Under the pieces are notes generated by a model. It saw only the letters and a program-made list of their open reading frames with translations, did no database searches and was not told where the DNA came from. Below, piece after piece: positions 1 through 8,664 of a DNA stretch of 47,091 bases. Position 1 is the first letter of the stretch. Every line of letters begins with the position of its first letter. Source of the stretch: Lachnospiraceae bacterium (lineage in GTDB: Bacteria; Bacillota; Clostridia; Lachnospirales; Lachnospiraceae); contig JAGAPK010000027.1 in NCBI GenBank assembly GCA_017623295.1, forward strand, positions 1-47,091. The letters are read 5' to 3'. The position numbers were made by a program, and so were the translations under genes.

Positions 1-146
1 GACAACGACACTCTGTTTGTCATGCAGTTTTCAATGTTCGAAGAACTCTGCAAGAGTTCCTTTATATCCTGAAATGCATTTCTGCAATTCATTCAAAAAA
101 CTTTCATTTTTAGACTTGACTTTTAATAGTTAGTCTTTCTGTTATT
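1..146 (-). other. possible rRNA-operon spacer/leader fragment at window edge
   Basis: No coding region is supported here. Read on the minus strand, about 60 to 1 contains a perfect short palindrome (GAACTCT-tgc-AGAGTTC) followed by CATTGAAAACTGCATGAC. The TTGAAAACTG element is typical of Firmicute 16S-23S spacers shortly before 23S rRNA. No 16S, 23S or tRNA sequence is inside the window, so the assignment rests on this motif alone. If correct, an rRNA gene would lie just beyond base 1 on the minus strand. The part next to the hydrolase stop is AT-rich with no clear terminator. Confidence 0.3.
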
Positions 147-911
147 CTAGCCAAAGAAAGCCTTAAGTGCGCCATGCACTTTTGCCGGCTGCTCCAAGAA
201 GGAATAATGTCCGGCTCCTTCGCATACCACAAGCCCTGCATCCTCTATCAGTTCTTCCATACCTCTTGCATCACCAATTGGCGTTGCGGTATCCAAATCG
301 CCCCATACTAAAAGGGTCGGGCATTTTACTTTGGAAATAAGCGGCTCCAAATCTTCATTTACTACCTTGACCAGTGTGGCACGCATCGTAGGTGTTGCAC
401 TGTTATAATCCGCTGAACCACGTTTTCTGCGCATATCGTCCACTGCATCCGGATAAAGGAAATGCAGCACTTTTGTACTCATAATGGTTCTTGCGATTTT
501 GTACATCCGAAGACTTGCTTTCTGTTTCAGCGTTTTCTTCGGCATAATACCCGCACTGTCTACCAGTACCACTTTCCGGATATGATAGGAAAGATTCTCT
601 CTTGCATTCATTTTAAATAATACTCTGCCACCAAAAGAATGTACCAGTACACTGAATTCTTTCAATTCCAGACTATCAATAAATTTCACGACAAAATCTA
701 CATAATCATCCACACACCAAGGTTGTGGCGGCTCTGTTGTCTTGCCAAATCCCGGCATATCAAGTGCAATGACTCTATGATTCGGAGAAAGGAGCTTGAT
801 AATGCCATCAAACAGGGTAATGTTAGATCCCCATCCATGCAACAGCAGAATCACATCGCCTTCTCCTTCATCTATATAATTCACAGAAATATTATCAATT
901 TTGGTAACCAC
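147..911 (-). CDS. alpha/beta-fold hydrolase
   Basis: Cytosolic alpha/beta-hydrolase of about 254 residues, the usual size for the family. The oxyanion-hole segment LLLHGWGSN lies near the N-terminus. The nucleophile-elbow region reads VLVHSFGGR, so the elbow is H-S-F-G-G with a serine nucleophile. A late acid (WGDLDTATP) and the catalytic histidine (GAGHYSFLEQP) complete a normal triad. The substrate cannot be told from sequence. I place the start at the GTG at 911 because AAGGAG lies six bases upstream; the longer frame to 932 has no ribosome site in front of it. It stands alone, downstream of the small gene at 1053-1172. Confidence 0.85.
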   Translation of the reverse strand: MVTKIDNISVNYIDEGEGDVILLLHGWGSNITLFDGIIKLLSPNHRVIALDMPGFGKTTEPPQPWCVDDYVDFVVKFIDSLELKEFSVLVHSFGGRVLFKMNARENLSYHIRKVVLVDSAGIMPKKTLKQKASLRMYKIARTIMSTKVLHFLYPDAVDDMRRKRGSADYNSATPTMRATLVKVVNEDLEPLISKVKCPTLLVWGDLDTATPIGDARGMEELIEDAGLVVCEGAGHYSFLEQPAKVHGALKAFFG

Positions 912-975
912 GTAAGACTCCTTTTTCATCACAAATTACAGCATGTGTTACATTCTAAAATATATTATATGTCAT

Positions 976-1000
976 GAAAAGCATATCCGATGCTCTTTTC
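976..1000 (-). terminator. probable terminator after the 39-residue gene
   Basis: On the minus strand a short stem (AGCAT-cggat-ATGCT) is followed by TTTTC. It lies about 55 bases after the stop of the gene at 1053-1172 and before the hydrolase. The stem is short, so confidence is moderate. Confidence 0.45.
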
Positions 1001-1052
1001 TGCGCAATAAATGCTCTTTCCTTTATCATATATCATATGCTATTTTGGCGTA

Positions 1053-1172
1053 TCATACAATACCTGTACCATACTCTTCCATATAATCTTCGTAATCCAT
1101 TTCACTTGCAAACAGCATATATCTGCCTTCTACCAATCCCATATAACCGCTTTCTACTGAATATCCTTTCAT
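1053..1172 (-). CDS. small acidic 39-residue protein of unknown function
   Basis: A 40-codon frame reads MKGYSVESGYMGLVEGRYML then FASEMDYEDYMEEYGTGIV. It is preceded by a strong ribosome site (AGAGGAG, seven bases before the ATG), the main argument that it is translated. The product is rich in Tyr, Glu and Gly, acidic, and has no signal peptide or membrane helix. It sits 78 bases after mfd on the same strand and may be cotranscribed. The final codons (Y-G-T-G-I-V) end at TGA with no sign of truncation. I do not recognise a characterised family and assign no function. Confidence 0.6.
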   Translation of the reverse strand: MKGYSVESGYMGLVEGRYMLFASEMDYEDYMEEYGTGIV

Positions 1173-1250
1173 AATGTTATCTCCTCTCTATAAAACGTGC
1201 TACTCTGTGGCAACCATATGTTCTATAGATAAGATAACATTTATGTGGTC

Positions 1251-4200
1251 CTATAAATCGGACTCTGTCAGCAGCAATTCCTGCATATCACACAATAATT
1301 CTTCGGTTAATGTTAAAAGCAGTTCTTCATCCTTTTCTACCATACCATATTTTTTATAATGGTAACGGAAAACCGGCGTTCCTTTTGGATCAAAATTTAA
1401 TTTTCCTTTATGCTTCTGCAACAGAACCGGAATATTTTCCACTGAAATTTTTGCATCGGTTCTAAGCTGGAACTGAATGGACTCGTTCTTTCCTTTGACC
1501 TCGGGCATAAAAAGCTTGTGTGCCTTAATTCGGATTAACGCAATTCGTAACAGATTATCCACCGATTTTGGTATCTCTCCGAAACGGTCTAAAAGTTCTT
1601 CCTTCATGTCCTCACATTCTCTGTCATTTTCAATACCGGCAATTCGCTTATAAATATCTAACTTCTGAATTTCATTGACAATATAGGAAGGCGGTATATA
1701 AGCATCCACATCCAAATCAATACTGGTGTTGAAATCTTCAATGGTCGAAATACCTTTTAAATTTTTCACCGCTTCATTCAGCATCTTGCAGTATAAATCA
1801 TAACCGACTGCCTGCATATGCCCATGTTGTCTGGCTCCGAGAAGATTTCCGGCACCACGAATTTCTAAGTCACGCATGGCAATCTTAAAGCCGCTTCCCA
1901 AATCCGTAAATTCCTTAATCGCTTCCAATCGCTTCTCTGCTACTTCCTTTAGCATCTTATCCCGCTTATACATGAGAAACGCATAGGCGGTACGATTGGA
2001 ACGTCCAACTCTTCCTCGCAGCTGATATAACTGGGAAAGTCCCAGGTTATCAGAATCATGAATAATCATCGTGTTTACATTGGAAATATCCATACCGGTC
2101 TCAATAATCGTCGTGGAAACCAGTACATCAATCTCACCTTCCACAAAATCATACATGATTCGTTCCAGTTCATTTTCTTTCATCTGTCCGTGTGCAAAAG
2201 CTACATTTGCTTCCGGCACCAGATTCTGAATAGCTGCTGCAACATCTGCAATATTATTGACTCTGTTATATACATAATAAACCTGTCCGTCTCTGGAAAG
2301 TTCACGCACAATCGCTTCCCGGACAAGCTCTTCATTATATTCGCAGACAAAAGTCTGTATCGGTAATCGGTCATTCGGAGCTTCCTCTAAAACACTCATA
2401 TCACGAATACCGATTAGGCTCATGTGCAGTGTTCTTGGAATCGGTGTCGCTGTCAGTGTCAGAACATCGATGTTCTCCTTCATTTTTTTAATTTTTTCCT
2501 TATGAGTAACACCAAAACGCTGCTCCTCATCGATGATTAAAAGTCCCAAATCTTTGAACACTACGTCTTTGGACAAAACCCGATGTGTTCCGATAACGAT
2601 ATCTACCATACCTTTACGCAAATCTTCGATAGTCTTTTTCTGCTCTGTTGCGGTACGGAATCTTGACATCAAATCTACACGCACCGGAAAATCCTTCATA
2701 CGCTGTACAAAGGTGTTGTAGTGCTGCTGTGCCAGAATCGTTGTCGGCACCAGATATACTACCTGTTTTCCTTCCTGCACTGCCTTGAAAGCGGCACGAA
2801 TGGCAATTTCTGTTTTGCCGTAACCTACATCACCACAGATAAGTCTATCCATGATTTTCGTACTTTCCATATCCGCTTTAGTGGCCTCAATCGCACTCAG
2901 CTGGTCTTCTGTCTCTTCATAAGGAAACATCTCTTCAAATTCTCTCTGCCAGACAGTATCTTTTCCATATTGAAAACCTTTTTTCTGCTGGCGCGCCGCA
3001 TAAAGTTCTACCAGGTCCTGCGCAATCTCATTGACTGCACTGCGTACCTTTGATTTGGTCCGGCTCCATTCCTGAGTGCCCAGTTTATTTAACTTCGGCG
3101 CACTGCCCGCATCAGCGGAAGCATATTTCTGAATCACATCCAGCCCGGTTGCCAGAATATACAGATTGCCGCCATCACGATACTCTATCTTAATGTAGTC
3201 TTTTACTACCCTCTCTACTTCAACCTTTTCGATACCCCGGTATACACCCAGTCCATGACTTTCATGTACGACATAATCGCCCACCTTTAATTCTGAAAAA
3301 TCATTGATTTTCTGTCCTTCATAGACTTTTTTCTTCTTCTTTTTCTTCTTCTCGGCACCAAAAATATCGCTTTCGGAAATTACCGCAAATTTTAAAAGCG
3401 GATACTCAAATCCTTTCAAAACTCTGCCGTAGTACGTCATAACCTCACCCGGCTGCACTTCTCGAAAAGGGTCTTCGCCATAAAAAGCTGTTAATCCCTG
3501 CTCTCTTAAATCTTCTGCCAGACGTTTCGCTCTTGTTCTGGAACCGGATAGCAGAAGTACACGGAAATTATTTTTCCGATATCTTCCCAAATCCTTCACT
3601 AACGCCTCAAAGCTATTATTATAAGAAGGCATACTTCTTGCCTGAATATCAAATTTATGCTCTGCTTTAAACAATGGATTTTTGCCATCCATCATCGCAA
3701 CGGTAACAACGCGTCTGTTCGCCAATTTTGCTGCTACTTCTTCCGTACGGAAAAGAACATCCATCTGCCCCGGTAAAATATAGCCCTTCTCGACACGGTG
3801 CATCATACTTTCCCGAAATTCCAGTTCCACTGCACTTGCATGTTCTTTTACACGAATCGGCTCATCAATGAAAATACAGCTTTTCTCTGCCGGGAAAAAG
3901 TCTAAAAATGTAGACAATTCCGGATAAAAATAACGAATATAACTTTCCAGATTGACTGCATTCACGGAAACACCGAGTTCTAAAAGCTGTTCCCTGAGCT
4001 CTTTTATCTGCTGTTCCACCCGGTGTGCTTCTTCTGTTTTCATTTCCTTCCGAAGCTTTCCTGCAAACTCTTTTCCTTCTTTTTCAATGGCTTTTATTCC
4101 GGCATGAAGTTCTTCTTTGCTAAGAACCAATTCTGTTGCCGGATAAATGGAAATGGATTCCAGTTTTTCAATCGAACGCTGACTTAACATATCGAAGCTT

Positions 4201-4805
4201 CGAATGGATTCCACATCTTCTCCCCAAAGTTCAATTCGATATGGATTTTCTTCTGTTAAATCAAAAACATCTACAATACCACCACGAATACTGAACTGTC
4301 CCGGTGCCTCTACCTGATAATTTTTCACATAACCAAGCTCTGCCAGTTGTTTCGCCAGTTTGCTTTCATCAATTGTGCTCTGCTTGTTAATTCTGATTAC
4401 GCTCTTCTGCAAAGTTGAAAGTGGAATCTGCGGTGCCATCAAGGAATCAAACGTGGTAATAATCGTTACCGGTTTCCCTTCCATAATTTTGCGCAGGCAC
4501 TTCATTCTCTGTTTTACAAGCTGATTACCATGAATATCCGCCTGGAAAAAAATTAAATCCTTAGCCGGATAGATAACCGTATTTCTATCATAAAATTTAT
4601 AATCTTCGTATAATTCTTTCGCTTTTATGTCACTAAAAGTAACGATGATTTTATAACGAAAACCATCGCTCAGTCCATAAATCATATGCAGCTTCTCAGA
4701 ATCCACACAACCACTTAACGCAACGGTCGCCTTCTCCTGCTCAAGCATTTTTCTAATTTCACCATATTCTCCCAGTTCCTGTAAGGGAGCCAGTAATGCT
4801 CTCAC
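1251..4805 (-). CDS. mfd: transcription-repair coupling factor Mfd
   Basis: Mfd is a DNA translocase that removes RNA polymerase stalled at lesions and recruits UvrA. The 1184 residues match full family length. In order: a UvrB-like N-terminal module (GFRYKIIVTF, then FSIRGGIVDVFD), a lysine-rich linker with eight consecutive Lys, the RNA-polymerase interaction domain (KVGDYVVHESHGLGVYRGIE), the helicase core with Walker A (CGDVGYGKTE), DEEQ box (IIDEEQRFGV) and motif VI region (QLRGRVGRS), and a C-terminal TRCF domain. The start is a GTG nine bases after the pth stop, and the end of pth supplies a possible ribosome site. It is the second gene of a pth-mfd pair, as in many Firmicutes. Confidence 0.97.
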   Translation of the reverse strand: MRALLAPLQELGEYGEIRKMLEQEKATVALSGCVDSEKLHMIYGLSDGFRYKIIVTFSDIKAKELYEDYKFYDRNTVIYPAKDLIFFQADIHGNQLVKQRMKCLRKIMEGKPVTIITTFDSLMAPQIPLSTLQKSVIRINKQSTIDESKLAKQLAELGYVKNYQVEAPGQFSIRGGIVDVFDLTEENPYRIELWGEDVESIRSFDMLSQRSIEKLESISIYPATELVLSKEELHAGIKAIEKEGKEFAGKLRKEMKTEEAHRVEQQIKELREQLLELGVSVNAVNLESYIRYFYPELSTFLDFFPAEKSCIFIDEPIRVKEHASAVELEFRESMMHRVEKGYILPGQMDVLFRTEEVAAKLANRRVVTVAMMDGKNPLFKAEHKFDIQARSMPSYNNSFEALVKDLGRYRKNNFRVLLLSGSRTRAKRLAEDLREQGLTAFYGEDPFREVQPGEVMTYYGRVLKGFEYPLLKFAVISESDIFGAEKKKKKKKKVYEGQKINDFSELKVGDYVVHESHGLGVYRGIEKVEVERVVKDYIKIEYRDGGNLYILATGLDVIQKYASADAGSAPKLNKLGTQEWSRTKSKVRSAVNEIAQDLVELYAARQQKKGFQYGKDTVWQREFEEMFPYEETEDQLSAIEATKADMESTKIMDRLICGDVGYGKTEIAIRAAFKAVQEGKQVVYLVPTTILAQQHYNTFVQRMKDFPVRVDLMSRFRTATEQKKTIEDLRKGMVDIVIGTHRVLSKDVVFKDLGLLIIDEEQRFGVTHKEKIKKMKENIDVLTLTATPIPRTLHMSLIGIRDMSVLEEAPNDRLPIQTFVCEYNEELVREAIVRELSRDGQVYYVYNRVNNIADVAAAIQNLVPEANVAFAHGQMKENELERIMYDFVEGEIDVLVSTTIIETGMDISNVNTMIIHDSDNLGLSQLYQLRGRVGRSNRTAYAFLMYKRDKMLKEVAEKRLEAIKEFTDLGSGFKIAMRDLEIRGAGNLLGARQHGHMQAVGYDLYCKMLNEAVKNLKGISTIEDFNTSIDLDVDAYIPPSYIVNEIQKLDIYKRIAGIENDRECEDMKEELLDRFGEIPKSVDNLLRIALIRIKAHKLFMPEVKGKNESIQFQLRTDAKISVENIPVLLQKHKGKLNFDPKGTPVFRYHYKKYGMVEKDEELLLTLTEELLCDMQELLLTESDL

Positions 4806-4814
4806 TTTTCTTAC

Positions 4815-5384
4815 CTATCCTTTTTTATTGAATTGATTCATTGCTGCATCAGGCCCATTCGTCATAATTACTTCCAAAGCTTCTACTGCCTTCTTCACAC
4901 TTTCTGCAATTTGCTCTTTTTCCTCTTTCGGGAAATGTCCCAGAACATAATCTGCCAAATCATAACCGGATGGTTTCTCACCTACACCCATGCGAATTCT
5001 TCGAAATTCATCATGTCCTAAATGTAGTATAATATTCTTCAGTCCGTTATGTCCACCTGCACTTCCTTTTTTACGAACACGCAGTTGTCCGACATCCAGA
5101 CTGATATCATCTGAAATCACTATCAGTTCTGTCGTTTCATCTATCTTATAATAATCTATGATATCACGCACACTTTCACCACTCAGATTCATAAAAGTCT
5201 GCGGTTTTACCAAAATCACTTTCTGTCCTGCAATAAGCCCTTTACCGATTATCGCTTTATGTTTCTTCTCATTCACACTGATATTATACTTCTTTGCAGC
5301 TTCATCAATTACCATAAAGCCAACATTATGCCTTGTATTTTCATAATCCTTACCCGGATTTCCCAGTCCTACGATAATATACAT
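4815..5384 (-). CDS. pth: peptidyl-tRNA hydrolase
   Basis: Releases peptides from peptidyl-tRNA that has dropped off the ribosome. The 189 residues are normal length. The N-terminal MYIIVGLGNPG with the following YENTRHNVGF contains the conserved Asn and catalytic His. SDDISLDVGQLR holds the catalytic Asp, and KGSAGGHNGLKNI is the substrate-binding loop. I chose the ATG at 5384 rather than the longer frame to 5411 because GGAGG lies directly ahead and the family begins with this strand. It is followed nine bases later by mfd and preceded by the spoVG terminator. Confidence 0.97.
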   Translation of the reverse strand: MYIIVGLGNPGKDYENTRHNVGFMVIDEAAKKYNISVNEKKHKAIIGKGLIAGQKVILVKPQTFMNLSGESVRDIIDYYKIDETTELIVISDDISLDVGQLRVRKKGSAGGHNGLKNIILHLGHDEFRRIRMGVGEKPSGYDLADYVLGHFPKEEKEQIAESVKKAVEALEVIMTNGPDAAMNQFNKKG

Positions 5385-5433
5385 ATACTCCTCCATGTGT
5401 TCCTCACACAACTTTTTAGCACCTTTTTATTGC

Positions 5434-5460
5434 GTAAGAAAAGGATGCCTTAGCATCCTT
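5434..5460 (-). terminator. rho-independent terminator after spoVG
   Basis: On the minus strand an 8-bp perfect stem (AAGGATGC-taag-GCATCCTT) runs into TTCTTAC. A weaker outer pairing GCGTA/TACGC (5432-5469) encloses it. It separates spoVG from pth-mfd. Confidence 0.75.
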
Positions 5461-5483
5461 CTCCTACGCTTATTAAATTACCA

Positions 5484-5756
5484 CTATACGTCATCCGGTT
5501 CTAAAAGTGCTTTTTCATAGCTTTCCAGAATAATCTTCTGAATGCTTTCTCTGGTAGCCGAATTAATCGGATGTGCTATATCACGATACTCGCCATCAGT
5601 CGCCTTTTTGCTTGGCATAGCAATAAAAAGCCCTTTTTCGCCTTCAATTACTTTAATGTCATGCACCACAAATTCGTCGTCAATGGTAATCGAGACGATT
5701 GCTTTCATCTTGCTGTCTTGAGTCATTTTACGTACGCGGACATCAGTAATTCTCAT
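5484..5756 (-). CDS. spoVG: SpoVG family regulator
   Basis: Small RNA/DNA-binding protein of about 90 residues, involved in sporulation septum and cell-surface regulation in Firmicutes. The N-terminus [10 protein letters not shown] and the motifs [20 protein letters not shown] and [14 protein letters not shown] are the family signature. The ATG at 5756 follows AAGGAGG by nine bases, which fixes the start over an in-frame codon at 5777. It is monocistronic as judged by the terminator that follows. I looked for a SigH-type promoter upstream and did not find a convincing one. Confidence 0.96.
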   Translation of the reverse strand: MRITDVRVRKMTQDSKMKAIVSITIDDEFVVHDIKVIEGEKGLFIAMPSKKATDGEYRDIAHPINSATRESIQKIILESYEKALLEPDDV

Positions 5757-5922
5757 GAAGCTCAGCCTCCTTATCATATGATACCGAACAGGTTACTGTC
5801 GGCTTTCACAAGCTTTTCCACACAAGTCATACTCATCAAGCCACGTAGCTTGTAATAAATATCCTTATCTATTGAACCCTTTAGATTTACACTAGATAAC
5901 ACGGACTCTTACTATAATAACA

Positions 5923-7041
5923 CTAAATTACGTATCTGTCATTATGTTCTACAACAATCTCTATACCATTTTCTCCTTTATGATAAGAATTGGCACGGAT
6001 TGTGCCTCTGCTTTCTACGATACAGTTCTCTATATGCGTGTTATCTCCAATGTAAACATCATTCAAGATAATGGAATTTTTAATGTAACAATTATTACCG
6101 ATATATGTTTTCTTAAATATAACGGAATCTTCAACCGTACCATTCACAATACATCCGCTGGAAATCAAGCTATTCTTGATGGTTGCCCCCAGATTGTATT
6201 TTGCCGGTGGATTGTCATCTACTTTAGAGTAGATGTCCGGATACTGTTTGAAGAAATAATTTCTAATATCCGGCTGAAGGAAATCCATATTGGTTTTAAA
6301 ATAATCATCTACTGTTGCAATGTTACTCCAGTATTCTTTAATCTTATAACCATAGATTCTCTTCATATCTTTATAGCGAATCAGAATATCTTTTACAAAA
6401 TCGTAACGGTCTTCTGCTGCACACTTCTCAATCATTTCAATCAACTGACGTCTTCTGACTACATAGATACCACAAGAAATGGTATTGGATTTGGCAACTA
6501 CCGGTTTTTCTTCAAATTCTTCAATACGACATTCTTCATTCATTTTAATAGTACCGAAACGTTCTACATTAATATCCGGTGCCATGTCTTTGCAGACAAC
6601 AGTGATATCTGCTTTTTTCTCAATATGATATTCCAGAATCTTATTGTAATCCATCTTGTAAACACAGTCACCGGATGAAATAACAACATACGGTTCATGG
6701 CTGTTTTTCAGGAAAGCAAGATTCTGTGCAATAGCATCTGCTGTACCACGATACCATGCATTACTTTCTGCTGTAACTGCAGGTGTGAAAACATATAAAC
6801 CACCTTGCTTACGTCCGAAATCCCACCATTTGGATGAACTTAAATGTTCATTCAGGCTACCTGCATTATACTGTGTAAAAACAGCAACTTTGTTGATATG
6901 GGAATTAGACATATTACTAAGTGCAAAGTCAATACTGCGGTAGCTTCCTGCGATCGGCATAGCACAAACAGCACGTTTCTGGGTAAGTTCTTTAATTCTG
7001 TGGTTATTACCACCAGCTAAAATAATTCCTATTGCTCTCAC
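5923..7041 (-). CDS. glgD: glucose-1-phosphate adenylyltransferase subunit GlgD
   Basis: Regulatory-type partner of GlgC in ADP-glucose synthesis for glycogen. Its 372 residues start with [20 protein letters not shown], a nucleotidyl-transferase loop lacking the canonical GGxGxRL signature, as usual for GlgD. A left-handed beta-helix with hexapeptide repeats ([20 protein letters not shown]) forms the C-terminus. The start is a GTG overlapping the glgC stop by four bases (GTGA), so the two are translationally coupled. Known GlgD proteins are poorly active alone and modulate GlgC in a mixed tetramer. I infer the same here. Confidence 0.94.
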   Translation of the reverse strand: MRAIGIILAGGNNHRIKELTQKRAVCAMPIAGSYRSIDFALSNMSNSHINKVAVFTQYNAGSLNEHLSSSKWWDFGRKQGGLYVFTPAVTAESNAWYRGTADAIAQNLAFLKNSHEPYVVISSGDCVYKMDYNKILEYHIEKKADITVVCKDMAPDINVERFGTIKMNEECRIEEFEEKPVVAKSNTISCGIYVVRRRQLIEMIEKCAAEDRYDFVKDILIRYKDMKRIYGYKIKEYWSNIATVDDYFKTNMDFLQPDIRNYFFKQYPDIYSKVDDNPPAKYNLGATIKNSLISSGCIVNGTVEDSVIFKKTYIGNNCYIKNSIILNDVYIGDNTHIENCIVESRGTIRANSYHKGENGIEIVVEHNDRYVI

Positions 7042-8312
7042 TGTTCTTCACCTGCCTTAATCAATGTTCTACCACTTGGAAGGCTGCCACCTTCGTAGTC
7101 AGCTTCCGAAGTTACACCAAATACAACGGAGTTCTTTCCGACTGTAATTCCATTTGGAATAACACTCTTCTCACCAACCGTTACAATACCATGATTATAA
7201 ATATGAGGATCCGTTTCATTCTGAACTTCTTCACCAACACCAAGTTTTACATCATCTTCAATTACTACATTCTCTGCAACGATAGCTTTATTCAATTCAC
7301 AATTCTTACCAATTACAGTAGAATTCATAACAATCGAATCTCTGATAACAGTGCCTTCTCCGATGACTACACCGCAACCGATAACGGAATTATATATTTT
7401 ACCATAAACTTCCGCGCCCTCACCAACAATACTTCTCTCAACAACACTATTCGGTGCAAGATACTGTGGTGGAAGTATTTCACATCTGGTGTAAATCTTC
7501 CAATATTCCTCATATAAATTAAACTCCGGAACGATGTCAATCAGTTCCATATTAGCTTCCCAGTATGAATTTAAAGTTCCTACATCCTTCCAATATCCGT
7601 TAAACTCATATGCATAAAGAGGTGCTCCATTTTTGTGACAGTAAGGAATGATATGTTTACCGAAGTCAAGTCCCGGCTGTTCTGCATTTGCAAGTAATGC
7701 TGACTTTAATGTCTTCCAGTTGAAAATGTAAATACCCATAGAAGCTAAATTGCTTCTTGGATTCTCCGGTTTTTCTTCAAAATCGGTAATCTTACGATTT
7801 TCGTCCGTAATCATGATACCAAAACGTTTCGCTTCTTCCATTGGTACCGGCATAACAGCGATTGTTACTTCTGCATTATTCTGCTTATGGAAATCTAACA
7901 TCACTTCATAATCCATCTTATAAATGTGATCTCCTGAAAGAATCAGAACATATTCCGGATTAAAGCTTTCCATATAATCAATATTCTGGTAAATTGCATT
8001 CGCTGTACCAGTATACCACTCGCTATTGCTACTTTTCTCATACGGTGGAAGCACAGTAACACCGCCAATATTTCTATCCAAATCCCAAGGAATACCAATT
8101 CCGATATGAGTATTCAGACGAAGTGGCTGATACTGTGTCAGAACACCAACGGTATCAACGCCAGAGTTAATGCAGTTACTGAGTGGGAAATCAATAATTC
8201 TGTACTTGCTGCCAAAGGACACTGCCGGTTTAGCTACTTTAGATGTCAGGACCCCCAATCTGCTTCCCTGACCACCTGCCAACAGCATGGCAATCATTTC
8301 TTTCTTAACCAT
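7038..8312 (-). CDS. glgC: glucose-1-phosphate adenylyltransferase GlgC
   Basis: Catalyses ATP + glucose-1-phosphate to ADP-glucose, the first committed step of glycogen synthesis. About 424 residues. The nucleotide loop is [20 protein letters not shown], followed by [15 protein letters not shown], the [10 protein letters not shown] metal/catalytic segment and FEEKP. A C-terminal left-handed beta-helix has hexapeptide repeats ([19 protein letters not shown]). The start at 8312 follows GAGGTGAGGAT; the longer frame to 8390 would run through the promoter and is rejected. It is the first gene of the glgC-glgD operon and diverges from murC. Confidence 0.96.
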   Translation of the reverse strand: MVKKEMIAMLLAGGQGSRLGVLTSKVAKPAVSFGSKYRIIDFPLSNCINSGVDTVGVLTQYQPLRLNTHIGIGIPWDLDRNIGGVTVLPPYEKSSNSEWYTGTANAIYQNIDYMESFNPEYVLILSGDHIYKMDYEVMLDFHKQNNAEVTIAVMPVPMEEAKRFGIMITDENRKITDFEEKPENPRSNLASMGIYIFNWKTLKSALLANAEQPGLDFGKHIIPYCHKNGAPLYAYEFNGYWKDVGTLNSYWEANMELIDIVPEFNLYEEYWKIYTRCEILPPQYLAPNSVVERSIVGEGAEVYGKIYNSVIGCGVVIGEGTVIRDSIVMNSTVIGKNCELNKAIVAENVVIEDDVKLGVGEEVQNETDPHIYNHGIVTVGEKSVIPNGITVGKNSVVFGVTSEADYEGGSLPSGRTLIKAGEEQ

Positions 8313-8374
8313 ATCCTCACCTCTTGTTTCTAAAAATATTATATAAAAAATATAAAAACTTATTTTGTTTTTTA

Positions 8375-8403
8375 AGTATATCACAATCACGGAAGAAAGT
8401 GAA
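8375..8403 (-). promoter_or_regulatory. probable promoter of glgC-glgD
   Basis: On the minus strand TTCACT, a 17-base spacer and TATACT. It lies about 65 bases before the glgC start, inside the AT-rich divergent region. Confidence 0.5.
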
Positions 8404-8599
8404 TATTATTTACAAAATAATTCTCATTTTACAAGTTCAATCTTATTCATATATAACAATATTTTTGAATTTTTCCGAAATTTTTTCTATATTTTACACA
8501 ACTTTATTTTTTTTGCATTTTACATAAATTTATCTTTTTGTAAATTTTAAATAAAAAAGCATATTTTACCATCTCCTTTCCATTTTGTGTAAAATTGGG

Positions 8600-8628
8600 T
8601 TGGTTTTTTTGTTATAAATGCGTATAAT
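8600..8628 (+). promoter_or_regulatory. probable promoter of murC
   Basis: TTGGTT, a 17-base spacer and a consensus TATAAT, 36 bases before the murC start codon. Confidence 0.65.
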
Positions 8629-8664
8629 ACTTATAATAATAAAAAAGATAGGAAGTCATAGATT

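Larger units (their letters stand above)
8313..8664. other. AT-rich divergent intergenic region, glgC/murC
   Basis: About 350 bases without a supported gene, extremely AT-rich with long T runs. It holds one good promoter for each flanking gene (8375-8403 minus, 8600-8628 plus). I see no riboswitch fold, strong hairpin or operator-like palindrome in it. The AT richness alone could bind nucleoid proteins, but that is not shown. Confidence 0.6.

Noticed and set aside
3305-3357. Run of eight lysine codons in mfd
   Set aside because: A lysine-rich linker occurs at this position in other Firmicute Mfd proteins; no frameshift or interruption follows.
5778-5922. SigH-type promoter before spoVG
   Set aside because: An AGGATAT element is visible but no GAAT-type -10 at the right distance; not supported.
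5944-6678. Long open frame of 244 codons on the plus strand opposite glgD
   Set aside because: No ribosome site, composition rich in Ile/Phe/Cys typical of antisense frames, and the opposite strand is a clear GlgD.
5923-7041. GlgD lacks the standard GGxGxRL loop
   Set aside because: This is typical of GlgD proteins, which act as partners of GlgC; not a defect.
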